Of a stretch of 64,000 nt of DNA, positions 42,948 through 51,569 are shown piece after piece; position 1 is the first letter of the stretch; each line of letters begins with the position of its first letter. Both the position numbers and the translations under genes were made by a program. Origin of the DNA: Streptomyces sp. Q6 (lineage in GTDB: Bacteria > Actinomycetota > Actinomycetes > Streptomycetales > Streptomycetaceae); assembly GCF_036967205.1 (NCBI RefSeq), contig NZ_CP146022.1, positions 744,001-808,000 of the forward strand, given 5' to 3'. The notes below the pieces were generated by a model that was given only the letters and a program-made list of their open reading frames with translations, ran no database searches and was not told the origin of the DNA.

Positions 42948-42990
42948 CGTGGGCGGGGGCTCATCGGGTCAGCCCGTGTCCCCGCCCACG
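42948..42990. terminator. 11-bp hairpin between convergent genes
   Basis: CGTGGGCGGGG (42948) pairs with CCCCGCCCACG (42980), with a smaller CGGG/CCCG stem inside the loop. It lies between the alpha-galactosidase stop and the ROK kinase stop. Confidence 0.7.
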
Positions 42991-43013
42991 CACCGGGCGG
43001 ACCGTGTTGCGCG

Positions 43014-43976
43014 TCAGGCCGAAAGGCGATGGGCCGCCGCCGCGCCGGAGCCGCTGCGCAACGCCGCCGCCGCGGCGCCCACGAGCCCCGCGTCCGTCCC
43101 GGTCGACGCCGGGGCGACCGTGAGGCGCTGGACGAACGAGAGCGTCGCGTAGTCGCGCAGGGCGCGGCGCAGCGGCGTGAAGAGCACGTCGCCCGCCTTC
43201 GCCACTCCCCCGCCGATCACGGCGATGTCGATCTCGACGAGCGTGGCCGTGGCCGCGATCCCGGCCGCGAGCGCCTGTGCGGCACGCTCGAAGGAAGCCA
43301 CCGCCGCCTTGTCGCCGGCTCGGGCGGCACGGGCCACCGCGGCGGCGGACGTGTCGCCGTCGGCCTCCGGGCGCCAGCCGTCGGACAGCGCGCGCCGGGC
43401 GATGTTCGGGCCACTGGCGATGCGCTCGACGCAGCCGCGTGCGCCGCACGGACAGAGGTCGCCGTCGAGGTCGACGCTGATGTGGCCGATGTGTCCCGCG
43501 TTCCCGGTAGGACCGGGGTGCACCTGGCCGCCCAGGACGAGGCCGCCGCCGACGCCCGTCGAGACCACCATGCACAGGGCGTTGTCGTGCCCCTGGGCAG
43601 CGCCCTGCCAGTGCTCCGCCGCCGTGATCGCCACCCCGTCGCCGATGAGCTCGACCGGCAGGCCGCCCGCGAGGGACCGTACGCGCTCGACCAGCGGGAA
43701 ACCGCGCCACCCCGGCACGTTGACCGGGCTGACCGTGCCCGCGGAGCGGTCCACGGGACCCGCGCTGCCGATGCCCACGGCCCGCACGTCCGGCCACATC
43801 GGCGACGCCGTCAGCTCGGCGAGCACCGCCGCCACCGCGCCCATCACCGTCTCGCCGTCCTCCTGCGCGGGCGTCGGCCGCTGGGCCCGCCGCAGGATGC
43901 GGCCCTGGTCGTCCACCAGGGCGCCGGCGATCTTGGTGCCGCCGATGTCGAGCGCGGCGACGAGGTCCGTGTGCAT
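43014..43976 (-). CDS. ROK family sugar kinase (glucokinase-like)
   Basis: The product is 320 residues with no DNA-binding domain. VAALDIGGTKIAGALVD is the ATP-binding phosphate-1 motif, GIGSAGPVD, NVPGWRGFPLVERV, DGVAITAAEHWQGAA (catalytic Asp position), VSTGVGGGLVLGG, AGHIGHISVD and the zinc motif CPCGARGCVE complete the ROK kinase pattern. Residue-level note: the usual catalytic N-D is G-D here (LIGDGVAI). ATG 43976 with GGGAG upstream is preferred to the one at 44009. It is divergent from the LacI gene and probably under its control. Confidence 0.9.
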   Translation of the reverse strand: MHTDLVAALDIGGTKIAGALVDDQGRILRRAQRPTPAQEDGETVMGAVAAVLAELTASPMWPDVRAVGIGSAGPVDRSAGTVSPVNVPGWRGFPLVERVRSLAGGLPVELIGDGVAITAAEHWQGAAQGHDNALCMVVSTGVGGGLVLGGQVHPGPTGNAGHIGHISVDLDGDLCPCGARGCVERIASGPNIARRALSDGWRPEADGDTSAAAVARAARAGDKAAVASFERAAQALAAGIAATATLVEIDIAVIGGGVAKAGDVLFTPLRRALRDYATLSFVQRLTVAPASTGTDAGLVGAAAAALRSGSGAAAAHRLSA

Positions 43977-44084
43977 CAGTGTCAGTTCTCCCGGGGAAGG
44001 GCAGGTCAACTCAGGGCGGTCCGGAGCGGCTCGGAACCGCTCGGAGCAGCTCGAGCAAAGCGATGGACAGTCTCTCCCGCATCT

Positions 44085-44096
44085 GACAACGTTGTC
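44085..44096. promoter_or_regulatory. LacI-family operator
   Basis: GACAACGTTGTC is a perfect 12-bp palindrome with the central CG of LacI/GalR operators. It lies between the divergent ROK kinase and LacI genes, just before a TATGCT box at 44104. Confidence 0.8.
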
Positions 44097-44213
44097 CAGG
44101 CCCTATGCTCGACGCCACATGCCCATACAGCATGATGACCCTCACGAACGGTCGCCGTCACCCCTTCCAGGTGACCGGCTGCACGGCAGCGACGAAGGAC
44201 AGGACAGCGCAGA

Positions 44214-45251
44214 GTGGACCGCACCGCCCGCCGCACCGAGAACCGCTACGGCAACCGCCCGACGATGAAGGACGTGGCCGCGCGCGCCGGCGTCGGCCTC
44301 AAGACCGTCTCCCGTGTCGTGAACGGCGAGCCGGGGGTCACGCCGGACACCGAGCGGCGCGTCCAGGAGGCGATCGCGGCGCTGGGCTTCCGGCGCAACG
44401 ACAGCGCGCGGGTCCTGCGCAAGGGGCGAACGGCCAGCATCGGCCTGGTCCTCGAGGATCTCGCCGACCCGTTCTACGGGCCGCTCAGCCGCGCCGTCGA
44501 GGAGGTCGCGCGGGCACACGGCGCGCTGCTCATCAACGGCTCAAGCGCCGAGGACCCGGACCGCGAGCAGGAGTTGGTGCTCGCGCTGTGCGCGCGCCGC
44601 GTCGACGGCCTGGTCGTGATCCCCGCCGGTGACGACCACCGCTATCTGGAGCCGGAGATCGCGGCGGGTGTCGCGACCGTGTTCGTGGACCGGCCCGCCG
44701 GGAAGATCGACGCGGACGTCGTGCTGTCGGACAGCTTCGGCGGCGCGCGCGACGGCGTCGCCCATCTCATCGGGGGCGGCCACCGCCGGATCGGCTTCAT
44801 CGGCGACCAGCCGCGCATCCACACGGCGGCCGAGCGACTGCGCGGCTACCGGGTCGCGATGGAGGACGCGGGGATACCGGTCGAGGACCGCTGGATGTCC
44901 CTCGGTGTCACCGATCCGGAGCGGGTGCGGCGCGCGGCAGAGGAGATGCTGTCGGGCCCCGACCCGGTGACGGCGATCTTCGCGGGCAACAACCGTGTGA
45001 CGGTCACCGTGGTCCGCGTCCTGGCCGAACTCGACCGCCCCGTCGCCCTGGTGGGCTTCGACGACATCGAGCTGGGCGACCTGCTGAAGCCGGGCGTGAC
45101 GGTGGTGGCGCAGGACGCCGCGCAGTTGGGTCGCACCGCGGCCGAGCGGCTGTTCCGGCAGTTGGACGGGGCGACGCTGCTGCCCGAGCGGATCGAGCTG
45201 CCGACGCGACTGATCCAGCGCGGCTCGGGCGAACTGCCGCCGGCCGACTGA
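44214..45251 (+). CDS. LacI family transcriptional regulator
   Basis: The product is 345 residues. The helix-turn-helix and hinge are at 18-72 (TMKDVAARAGVGLKTVSRVVNG, RRNDSARVLRKGRT), and the periplasmic-binding-like sensor fills the rest (IGLVLEDLADPFYGPLSRAV, VVFVDRP-type strand, AIFAGNNRVTVTVVRVL, ALVGFDDIELGDLLKPGVT). GTG 44214 begins the usual polar N-terminus. It most likely represses itself and the divergent ROK kinase through the GACAACGTTGTC site, and possibly the alpha-galactosidase. Confidence 0.93.
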   Translation: MDRTARRTENRYGNRPTMKDVAARAGVGLKTVSRVVNGEPGVTPDTERRVQEAIAALGFRRNDSARVLRKGRTASIGLVLEDLADPFYGPLSRAVEEVARAHGALLINGSSAEDPDREQELVLALCARRVDGLVVIPAGDDHRYLEPEIAAGVATVFVDRPAGKIDADVVLSDSFGGARDGVAHLIGGGHRRIGFIGDQPRIHTAAERLRGYRVAMEDAGIPVEDRWMSLGVTDPERVRRAAEEMLSGPDPVTAIFAGNNRVTVTVVRVLAELDRPVALVGFDDIELGDLLKPGVTVVAQDAAQLGRTAAERLFRQLDGATLLPERIELPTRLIQRGSGELPPAD

Positions 45252-45285
45252 CCGTCGAGGTCCCGGACCGTCTGTCCGTGACGTG

Positions 45286-45325
45286 CTTCTGCCCCTTCCC
45301 GGCCGTCCCCGGGAAGGGGCAGAAG
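45286..45325. terminator. 17-bp perfect bidirectional hairpin
   Basis: CTTCTGCCCCTTCCCGG, loop CCGTCC, CCGGGAAGGGGCAGAAG. It sits 34 bp from each of the convergent stops of LacI and the aldolase. One of the strongest stems in the window. Confidence 0.9.
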
Positions 45326-45359
45326 TGTGTGGGGGCGGGCCCCTGTCCCGGCTCCGGCG

Positions 45360-46658
45360 CTACTCGCCCGTCACCGTCAGGTCGCCCCGGCGGGGCGCGG
45401 AGTAGCCCTCCAGGTCCGCGCGCGTGAGCCCGGTGAGCCGGGCGACCTCGGCGATGTCGAGCGCGCCGCAGTCCAGGCCGCGCAGCAGGTAACCGGCGAG
45501 GGCCTTCGCGGTGGCGGGCTCGTCGGCGATGTCGCCGGAGGCCTGGTTCGCATACGCGGCGAGACGCGCGGCGGCCGCCTCGAACCCCTCGCGGTAGAAG
45601 GCGAACACGGCCGCGTACCGCGTCGGGATGTGGCCCGGGTGCATGTCCCAGCCCTGGTAGTAGGCGCGGGCGAGGGCGCGGCGGGTGAGGCCGAAGTGGA
45701 GCCGCCACGCGTCGTGGACCTTGGCGGTGGAGCCGACCGGCAGCACATTCGTGGAGCCGTCGGAGACGCGCACCCCCGTACCGGCGGCGGCGACCTGCAT
45801 GACGGCCTTCGCGTAGTCGGCGGCCGGGTGGTCGCTGGCCTGGTACGCGGCGGAGACGCCGAGGCAGGCGCTGTAGTCGAACGTGCCGTAGTGCAGTCCG
45901 GTCGCACGGCCTTCCGCGGCGCCGATCATGCGGGCCACGGCGGCGGTGCCGTCGGCGGCGAGGATCGACTGGCTCGTCTCGATCTGGATCTCGAACCCGA
46001 GCCGTCCGGCGTCGAGACCGTGCTGCTTCTCGAAGGCCTCCAGGAGCCGCACCATCGCGGTGACCTGCTCCGGGTACGTGACCTTCGGCAGCGTCAGGAC
46101 GAGCCCGTCCGGCAGACCGCCGTGCTCCATGAGCCCGGTCAGGAAGATGTCGAGCGTGCGGATGCCGCGGTCGCGGACTGCGGCCTCCATGCACTTCATG
46201 CGGATGCCCATGTACGGGGCGGCCGTGCCGTTCGCGTAGGCCTCGGCGATGAGGCGCGCGGCGCGGGCGGCCGCTTCGTCCTCGTCGGCGGCGGAGGCGG
46301 GCCGGTAGCCGTCCTCGAAGTCGACGCGCAGGTCCTCGATCGGCTCGCGCTCCAGCTTCGCGCGGACGCGGCTGTGGACCGGCTCGGCGAGCTCGTCGCT
46401 CAGACCGAGCACGGCGGCGAACGAGGCGGCGTCCGGGGCGTGTTCGTCGAGCTGCGCGAGGGCCTGGTCGCCCCAGGACCGTACGGTGCCCGCGTCGAAG
46501 GCGTCAGCGGGCACATAGACCGTGTGCACGGGCTGACGGGTGCCGGGGTCCCCCGGGTACCGGCGGGCGAGTTCCGCGTCGACCGGGGCGAGTGAGGCGC
46601 TGATGCCCTCGCTGACCGCGCCCGCGAGGCTCGTCGACACCTTCTCCTGCTGACCCAT
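45360..46658 (-). CDS. HpcH/HpaI aldolase/citrate lyase-like protein (DUF6986 type)
   Basis: The product is 432 residues. VDFEDGY (metal and catalytic acid region), GIRMKCME, LTLPKVTY and GFEIQIETSQSIL are the TIM-barrel motifs of the CitE/malyl-CoA-lyase superfamily, with the C-terminal YYQGWDMHPGHIPTRYAAVF. Sequences of this length are annotated as DUF6986 and often accompany glyoxylate, allantoin or purine catabolism in Streptomyces. The ATG at 46658 follows GGAGGG by 7 bases and is preferred over 46673. An IclR-type dyad lies in front of it. Confidence 0.85.
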   Translation of the reverse strand: MGQQEKVSTSLAGAVSEGISASLAPVDAELARRYPGDPGTRQPVHTVYVPADAFDAGTVRSWGDQALAQLDEHAPDAASFAAVLGLSDELAEPVHSRVRAKLEREPIEDLRVDFEDGYRPASAADEDEAAARAARLIAEAYANGTAAPYMGIRMKCMEAAVRDRGIRTLDIFLTGLMEHGGLPDGLVLTLPKVTYPEQVTAMVRLLEAFEKQHGLDAGRLGFEIQIETSQSILAADGTAAVARMIGAAEGRATGLHYGTFDYSACLGVSAAYQASDHPAADYAKAVMQVAAAGTGVRVSDGSTNVLPVGSTAKVHDAWRLHFGLTRRALARAYYQGWDMHPGHIPTRYAAVFAFYREGFEAAAARLAAYANQASGDIADEPATAKALAGYLLRGLDCGALDIAEVARLTGLTRADLEGYSAPRRGDLTVTGE

Positions 46659-46684
46659 TCGTGCACCCTCCATACGCTCACTGT

Positions 46685-46699
46685 TTCCGCTTCACGGAA
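46685..46699. promoter_or_regulatory. IclR-type dyad upstream of the aldolase
   Basis: TTCCG-CTTCA-CGGAA, a 15-bp dyad 26 bp before the start. Its shape resembles boxes of IclR-family repressors that control glyoxylate/allantoin genes (AllR-like). No iclR gene is in the window. Confidence 0.5.
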
Positions 46700-46827
46700 T
46701 CAACAATCCGTATAGCGAAGTTAACGGGGCGGGGTGACCTGCGTCAATGGTCGTCCTCCATGGTCCCGGTACGCGGACGGGGCCGCGCGGCGATGAACGC
46801 CACGCGGCCCCGGCAGTGCGGAGAGCT

Positions 46828-47790
46828 TCAGCCCTTGCGGGTGCTGACCTCGGCGGTGAGGGCGGGCACGACGTCGAAGAGGTCGCCGACGACGCCGTAG
46901 TCGACCAGGTCGAAGATCGGGGCCTCGGCGTCCTTGTTGATCGCGACGATCGTCTTCGAGGTCTGCATACCGGCCCGGTGCTGGATCGCCCCCGAGATAC
47001 CCGAAGCGATGTACAACTGCGGCGAGACACTCTTACCGGTCTGACCGACCTGGTTGGAGTGCGGGTACCAGCCCGCGTCGACCGCGGCACGCGAGGCACC
47101 CACAGCCGCCCCCAGCGAGTCCGCCAGGGCCTCGATGACCGCGAAGTTCTCCGCACCGTTCACACCACGGCCGCCGGAGACCACGATCGCGGCCTCGGTC
47201 AGCTCCGGACGCCCCGTCGACTCACGCGGCGTACGCCCGGTCACCTTCGTACCCGTCGCCTGCGCCGAGAAGGTGACGGTCAGCGCCTCCACGGTACCCG
47301 CGGCGGGAGCCGCCTCGACCGGGGCACTGTTGGGCTTGACGGTGATGACCGCAACACCCGTCGTCACAATGGAGCGGGTGGTGAACGACGCCGCGAACAC
47401 CGACTGCGTGGCGACCGGACCACTCTCCCCGGCCTCCACATCGATCGCGTCGGTGATGATGCCCGACGTGATACGCAGCGCCAGCCGCGCGGCGACCTCC
47501 TTGCCCTCCGCCGACGAGGGCACCAGCACCGCCACCGGAGACACCGCGGCGACCGCCGCCTGCAACGCCTCCACCTTCGGCACCACAAGGTAATCGGCGT
47601 ACTCGGCCGCCTCATCGGTGAGGACCTTGACCGCACCGTGCTCGGCCAGCACCCCCGCCGTAGCACCGGCACCGGCACCCAGAGCGACAGCGACCGGGTC
47701 ACCGAGCCGGCGAGCCAGCGTCAGCAGCTCCAGAGTGGGCTTGCGGACGGCACCGTCCACGTGGTCGACGTAGACCAGAACTTCAGCCAT
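46828..47790 (-). CDS. etfA: Electron transfer flavoprotein subunit alpha
   Basis: The product is 320 residues. Residues 1-180 form the ETF alpha/beta-like domain; residues 190-315 form the FAD domain with [60 protein letters not shown] and [21 protein letters not shown]. It pairs with EtfB, encoded 60 bp upstream, to pass electrons from acyl-CoA and other dehydrogenases to ETF-quinone oxidoreductase (not present here). GGAGA precedes ATG 47790. Confidence 0.97.
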   Translation of the reverse strand: MAEVLVYVDHVDGAVRKPTLELLTLARRLGDPVAVALGAGAGATAGVLAEHGAVKVLTDEAAEYADYLVVPKVEALQAAVAAVSPVAVLVPSSAEGKEVAARLALRITSGIITDAIDVEAGESGPVATQSVFAASFTTRSIVTTGVAVITVKPNSAPVEAAPAAGTVEALTVTFSAQATGTKVTGRTPRESTGRPELTEAAIVVSGGRGVNGAENFAVIEALADSLGAAVGASRAAVDAGWYPHSNQVGQTGKSVSPQLYIASGISGAIQHRAGMQTSKTIVAINKDAEAPIFDLVDYGVVGDLFDVVPALTAEVSTRKG

Positions 47791-47850
47791 GGGACTTCAA
47801 TCTCCTGCAATCACAAAGGAAAAAGGGGGGCGAGAGGAGGGAACCGGGAC

Positions 47851-48639
47851 TCAGATGAACTTCTGGCCCGCGAGGAACTCGGCGAGCTGCTTACCGCCCT
47901 CACCCTCGTCCTTGACGATCGTGCCCGCCGTGCGCGCCGGACGCTCCGCGGCCGCCTCGACCTTCGTCCAGGCACCCTCCAGACCGACCTCCCCCGCCTC
48001 GATCCCGAGATCGGACAGGTCCCACGCCTGGACCGGCTTCTTCTTCGCCGCCATGATCCCCTTGAACGACGGGTAACGCGCCTCACCGGACTGGTCCGTC
48101 ACCGACACCACCGCCGGCAGCGCCGCCGACAACCGCTCCGACGCCGCGTCCCCGTCCCGGCGCCCCGACACCGCACCGTCCGCCACCGCCACCTCCGACA
48201 GCAGCGTCACCTGCGCCACCCCCAGCCGCTCCGCGACCAGCGCCGGCACGATCCCCGCCGTACCGTCCGTCGACGCCATCCCCGAGACCACCAGATCGAA
48301 CCCGGCCTTCTCGATCGCCTTCGCCAGCACCAACGACGTCCCGATCGCATCCGTACCGTGCAGATCGTCGTCCTCCACATGGATCGCCTTGTCCGCACCC
48401 ATCGACAACGCCTTACGCAGCGCGTCCTTCGCGTCCTCGGGACCCACCGTCAACACGGTGACCTCCACCTCGTCATCCGAACTCTCCGCGATCTGCAGCG
48501 CCTGCTCCACCGCGTACTCATCCAGCTCCGACAGCAGACCGTCCACATCATCCCGGTCAACGGTCAGATCATCAGCGAAATGCCGGTCCCCCGTCGCGTC
48601 CGGCACGTACTTCACGGTGACAACGATCCTCAAGCTCAC
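47851..48639 (-). CDS. etfB: Electron transfer flavoprotein subunit beta
   Basis: The product is 262 residues. RIVVTVKYVPDA starts the AMP-binding Rossmann-like domain, VTVLTVGPEDAKDALRKALSMGADKAIHV and SGMASTDGTAGIVPALVAERLG are the ETF-beta signature region, and YPSFKGIMAAKKKPV closes the core. GTG 48639, preceded by AGGAGAG, gives the exact family N-terminus. It is the first gene of the etfBA pair; the 225 bp upstream contain no gene and probably the promoter. Confidence 0.97.
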   Translation of the reverse strand: MSLRIVVTVKYVPDATGDRHFADDLTVDRDDVDGLLSELDEYAVEQALQIAESSDDEVEVTVLTVGPEDAKDALRKALSMGADKAIHVEDDDLHGTDAIGTSLVLAKAIEKAGFDLVVSGMASTDGTAGIVPALVAERLGVAQVTLLSEVAVADGAVSGRRDGDAASERLSAALPAVVSVTDQSGEARYPSFKGIMAAKKKPVQAWDLSDLGIEAGEVGLEGAWTKVEAAAERPARTAGTIVKDEGEGGKQLAEFLAGQKFI

Positions 48640-48864
48640 GCCGGCTCTCCTACTGCAATCGTCTTTTACTGGGCGGCCCAGCTGCTGCAACTGACCACGT
48701 CTTCCTTGCAGGCAGCATAGGCGGCCGAAGCGGACTCTTCCGGTCGGGGCGGCCCGCGCTCCGAACGAAACGTTACTCGTCAGTACACCCAGTTCATGCC
48801 CACTAAGCAAGCGCTTTGAACTGTGACCTTGCCAACGCTCCGTAATCGCCCGGAACAGGAACTC

Positions 48865-49371
48865 TCAGTCGCGCAGAGCGTTGAAGCGCCCCTGGTGGTA
48901 GAGCAGGGGACGGCCCGCGCCCGCCGGGTCGCCGCAGACGGCTTCGGCCAGCACGATCCGGTGATCCCCGGCGGGCACGCGCGCGATCACGCGGCACACG
49001 AGCCAGGCGAGGACGCCGTCGAGGATCGGCACGCCTTCGGGGCCCTCGAACCAGCGGGTGGGGGCGCCGAAGCGGTCGGCGCCGCTCTTGGCGAAAGTGC
49101 CCGCCAGGTCGGCCTGGTGCTCGCCGAGTATGTGGACGCCGACATGGTCGGCCTCGGCGACGGTGGGCCAGCTGGAGGCACCGAGGCCGATCCCGAACGA
49201 GATGACGGGGGGTTCGGCGGAGACCGAGGTGAGCGAGGTGGCGGTGAAGCCCACCGGGGCCTGGCCGGCGGCGGTGATCACGGCGACACCGGCGGCGTGC
49301 TGCCGGAAGACCGAGCGGAGGAGTTCGGGGGAGGCGGGCCGGGCGGAGCGCAGATCGGGCGTGGCCGTCAT
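48865..49371 (-). CDS. Flavin reductase family protein
   Basis: The product is 168 residues of the flavin-reductase-like split barrel: LRSVFRQHAAGVAVITAAG, PVGFTATSLTSVSAEPPVISFGI, FAKSGADRFG and GDHRIVLAEAV. These enzymes supply reduced FMN or FAD to monooxygenases. A 26-codon Cys-containing leader ORF ends 46 bases upstream, which points to control by cysteine supply and so to sulfur metabolism, such as FMNH2-dependent sulfonate breakdown. AAGGA precedes the ATG. Confidence 0.9.
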   Translation of the reverse strand: MTATPDLRSARPASPELLRSVFRQHAAGVAVITAAGQAPVGFTATSLTSVSAEPPVISFGIGLGASSWPTVAEADHVGVHILGEHQADLAGTFAKSGADRFGAPTRWFEGPEGVPILDGVLAWLVCRVIARVPAGDHRIVLAEAVCGDPAGAGRPLLYHQGRFNALRD

Positions 49372-49394
49372 GGAGTTGTCCTTCTGCCGGAGGT

Positions 49395-49445
49395 TTCGAG
49401 CGAGGTCCTTGGCTGCGTCAGGAGCCGGGACAGCGGTCGCTCGAA
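49395..49445 (-). promoter_or_regulatory. Possible attenuator stem linking leader ORF and flavin reductase mRNA
   Basis: Read leftward, TTCGAGCGA within leader codons 18-21 can pair with TCGCTCGAA just before the flavin reductase ribosome site (plus-strand arms 49437-49445 and 49395-49403). A ribosome paused at the Cys codons would block this 9-bp pairing. Confidence 0.45.
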
Positions 49446-49498
49446 CAGCGCGCGAGGTCCACGTGGACCCGCTGGTAGAGAAGGATTTCCGGGGGCAT
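49418..49498 (-). CDS. Cysteine-containing leader peptide (uORF)
   Basis: A 26-residue ORF, ATG 49498 to TGA 49418, reads MPPEILLYQRVHVDLARC and then SSDRCPGS. The R-x-HVDL-x-R-x(2-4)-C pattern matches the actinobacterial family of putative leader peptides found before sulfur and cysteine genes. Two TGT Cys codons (18 and 23) lie near its end. It precedes the flavin reductase gene by 46 bases on the same strand. Such uORFs are thought to sense cysteine through ribosome pausing; the role here is inferred. Confidence 0.8.
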   Translation of the reverse strand: MPPEILLYQRVHVDLARCSSDRCPGS

Positions 49499-49570
49499 AC
49501 GGTCAGACTGACGATACGTGCTGCGTGCAGTCAAGTGCGTTCCGTCATGTGGGAGATGCGTCACGGCGTC

Positions 49571-49891
49571 TCACACGGCTCGCCCCAGCGCGGCGATGAC
49601 ATCGGCTCTGCGCGGCTGCCCCGCGGCGCGGCGCACTTCGCGGCCGCGGCCGTCCAGGACGAGGACGGTGGGAGTCTTCAGGACACCGACGGCCCGGACG
49701 AGATCGAGCCGGTCCTCGGCGTCGATCTCGATGTGCGCGACGCCGGGCACCATGGCCGCGACGTCCGCGAGGACGCGCCGGGTCGCCCGGCACGGGGCGC
49801 AGAACGCGCTGGAGAACTGGACGAGCGTCGCCCGCTCCCCCAGCTCCGCGCCCAACTGCTCGGCGTCGAGCGCCGTTTCTCTTACGGTCAC
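49571..49891 (-). CDS. Thioredoxin-family protein
   Basis: The product is 106 residues. LVQFSSAFCAPCRATRRVL contains the redox motif CAPC in place of the usual CGPC, followed by VAHIEIDAEDRLDLVRAVGVLKTPTVLVLDG with the cis-Pro. GTG 49891 with GGAGGA upstream gives a minimal thioredoxin fold. It lies 73 bp upstream of the leader peptide on the same strand, so a shared transcript with the flavin reductase is possible. Likely a cytoplasmic thiol-disulfide oxidoreductase. Confidence 0.88.
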   Translation of the reverse strand: MTVRETALDAEQLGAELGERATLVQFSSAFCAPCRATRRVLADVAAMVPGVAHIEIDAEDRLDLVRAVGVLKTPTVLVLDGRGREVRRAAGQPRRADVIAALGRAV

Positions 49892-50150
49892 CCTGCTCCT
49901 CCGCTCCCTCTCGCACCCCTCGCTTTTTGTGCAGCGCGCAAACACCTGTGCTGATTCCCGCGTACGAAGCCGGTGACGTGACAAGGATCTCGCGCCCGGC
50001 CGGAACCAGGACTGGTCACCCAGCCGTTCTTGGGGCACGATCTGCGCAAGCCGGAAAACCTACGGCTGCGTAACTTACCGCAGGGAGCCCGCTCCTCCGG
50101 AAGCCTCCGGAAGAGCTTCCCCACGGCACTCAGAAGGGTCCACCCCCTCC

Positions 50151-50879
50151 ATGGCAGAGCTCGTCTACCGTCCGGTCATCGGCGCCGCCCTCACGCTGTT
50201 CAAGGCGCTCGACCTGAAGATCGACTGCAAGGGCTCGGAGAACATTCCGCGCTCGGGCGGCGCCGTCCTGGTCAGCAATCACATCAGCTACCTGGACTTC
50301 ATCTTCGACGGCCTCGCTGCCCTGCCGCAGAAGCGCCTGGTCCGCTTCATGGCGAAGGAGTCGGTGTTCCGGCACAAGGTCTCCGGTCCGCTGATGCGCA
50401 GCATGAAGCACATCCCGGTGGACCGCGCGCAGGGCGAGCACGCGTACCAGCACGCGCTGGCGTCGCTGCGTTCCGGTGAGGTCGTGGGCGTCTTCCCCGA
50501 GGCGACGATCTCGGAGTCGTTCACGCTGAAGAGCTTCAAGACGGGTGCCGTGCGGCTGGCCCAGGAGGCCGGGGTGCCGCTGGTGCCGATGGCGCTGTGG
50601 GGCACGCAGCGGCTGTGGACGAAGGGGCGTCCGCGCAACTTCAAGCGACAGCACATTCCGGTCACGATCCGCGTCGGCGAGCCCATGGAGGCGCCGTCCG
50701 ACCAGTACGCGGGTGCGATCACGCGCCGGCTGCGCGGTCATGTGCAGGAGCTGCTGGAAGCGGCGCAGCGCGCCTACCCGGTGCGCCCCAAGGGGCCGGA
50801 CGACACCTGGTGGATGCCGGCGCACCTCGGCGGCACCGCCCCCACTCCCGAAGAGGTCAAGGCCGCCGAGGCCGGCTGA
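50151..50879 (+). CDS. 1-acyl-sn-glycerol-3-phosphate acyltransferase (PlsC-like)
   Basis: The product is 242 residues. VLVSNHISYLDFIF is the NHx4D catalytic motif, KESVFRHKVSGPLMRSM includes the lysophosphatidate-binding region, GEVVGVFPEATIS is the FPE glycerol-binding motif (usually FPEGT), and PLVPMALWGTQRLW the final block. It acylates lysophosphatidic acid at the inner membrane face, with only weak hydrophobicity near the N-terminus. It is convergent with the B3/4 gene (1-bp gap). Confidence 0.92.
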   Translation: MAELVYRPVIGAALTLFKALDLKIDCKGSENIPRSGGAVLVSNHISYLDFIFDGLAALPQKRLVRFMAKESVFRHKVSGPLMRSMKHIPVDRAQGEHAYQHALASLRSGEVVGVFPEATISESFTLKSFKTGAVRLAQEAGVPLVPMALWGTQRLWTKGRPRNFKRQHIPVTIRVGEPMEAPSDQYAGAITRRLRGHVQELLEAAQRAYPVRPKGPDDTWWMPAHLGGTAPTPEEVKAAEAG

Positions 50880-50880
50880 G

Positions 50881-51561
50881 TCAGACGGCGGGGTGCACGG
50901 TGAGCCGGGCGCCGGGGCTGAACTTCTGGAGGAGTTCGGCCAGTTCGGCGCCCGCCGCCTCCAGCCCCGCGTGCTCACCCATGCCCTCGAGCAGGAACAG
51001 GGCGTTCGTGGAGGTGTCGTCGAGGCAGGTGCGGGGGCCCTGGCGCCAGTTCCAGCGGCGGCACGTCACGCCCTCGTCGTCGCACCAGACGACCTCGCCC
51101 GCTTCCGGGTGGTCGACGACCTGCTCACCTGAGGCGACGGTCACGAAGTCCTCGGTGCCGCTCGCGCGGATGAGCCGCATGTCGCCCTGGATCCGGTCCA
51201 GGTCCTCGCCGCCGACGGGGATCAGGTGGGCGACGCTGATCGCGTTGTAGACGTCGACGAGCGTGTTGATCCGGGGCAGCCCCGCGTCGCTCAGGGCCCG
51301 CTTCGCGAGCGCCTCGGCGGAGTTGCGGGTGCGGTTCGGCTTCGCGCCGAAGGCCGTGTAGGCCGCGCGCCAGTCGGCCATGTGCGGGTCCTCGTGCGGC
51401 GCGCTTCCGTCCAGACGTGCGGCGAGGCGCCGCGCGGCGTCGTCCAGGAGGGCCGAGGTCTCGTCCGTACTGGGCGTGTTGACCAGGTCGTACGCCTCGA
51501 TGGCGATGTGGTGGAAGCCGGGCGCGAGCGCGCGGACCTCATCGGTGACGGTCAGCTGCAT
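50881..51561 (-). CDS. B3/B4 tRNA-binding-domain protein
   Basis: The product is 226 residues of the stand-alone B3/4 domain family (as in the PheRS beta subunit editing region): YTAFGAKPNRTRNSAEALAKRAL, LPRINTLVDVYNAISV, PVGGEDLDRIQGDMRLIRASG and DDTSTNALFLLEGMGEH are its signature blocks. Stand-alone copies are proposed to edit mischarged tRNA or bind amino-acid derivatives. It follows the transglutaminase gene by 8 bp, forming a two-gene operon. ATG 51561 starts the conserved region. Confidence 0.88.
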   Translation of the reverse strand: MQLTVTDEVRALAPGFHHIAIEAYDLVNTPSTDETSALLDDAARRLAARLDGSAPHEDPHMADWRAAYTAFGAKPNRTRNSAEALAKRALSDAGLPRINTLVDVYNAISVAHLIPVGGEDLDRIQGDMRLIRASGTEDFVTVASGEQVVDHPEAGEVVWCDDEGVTCRRWNWRQGPRTCLDDTSTNALFLLEGMGEHAGLEAAGAELAELLQKFSPGARLTVHPAV

Positions 51562-51569
51562 CGTCTCTC

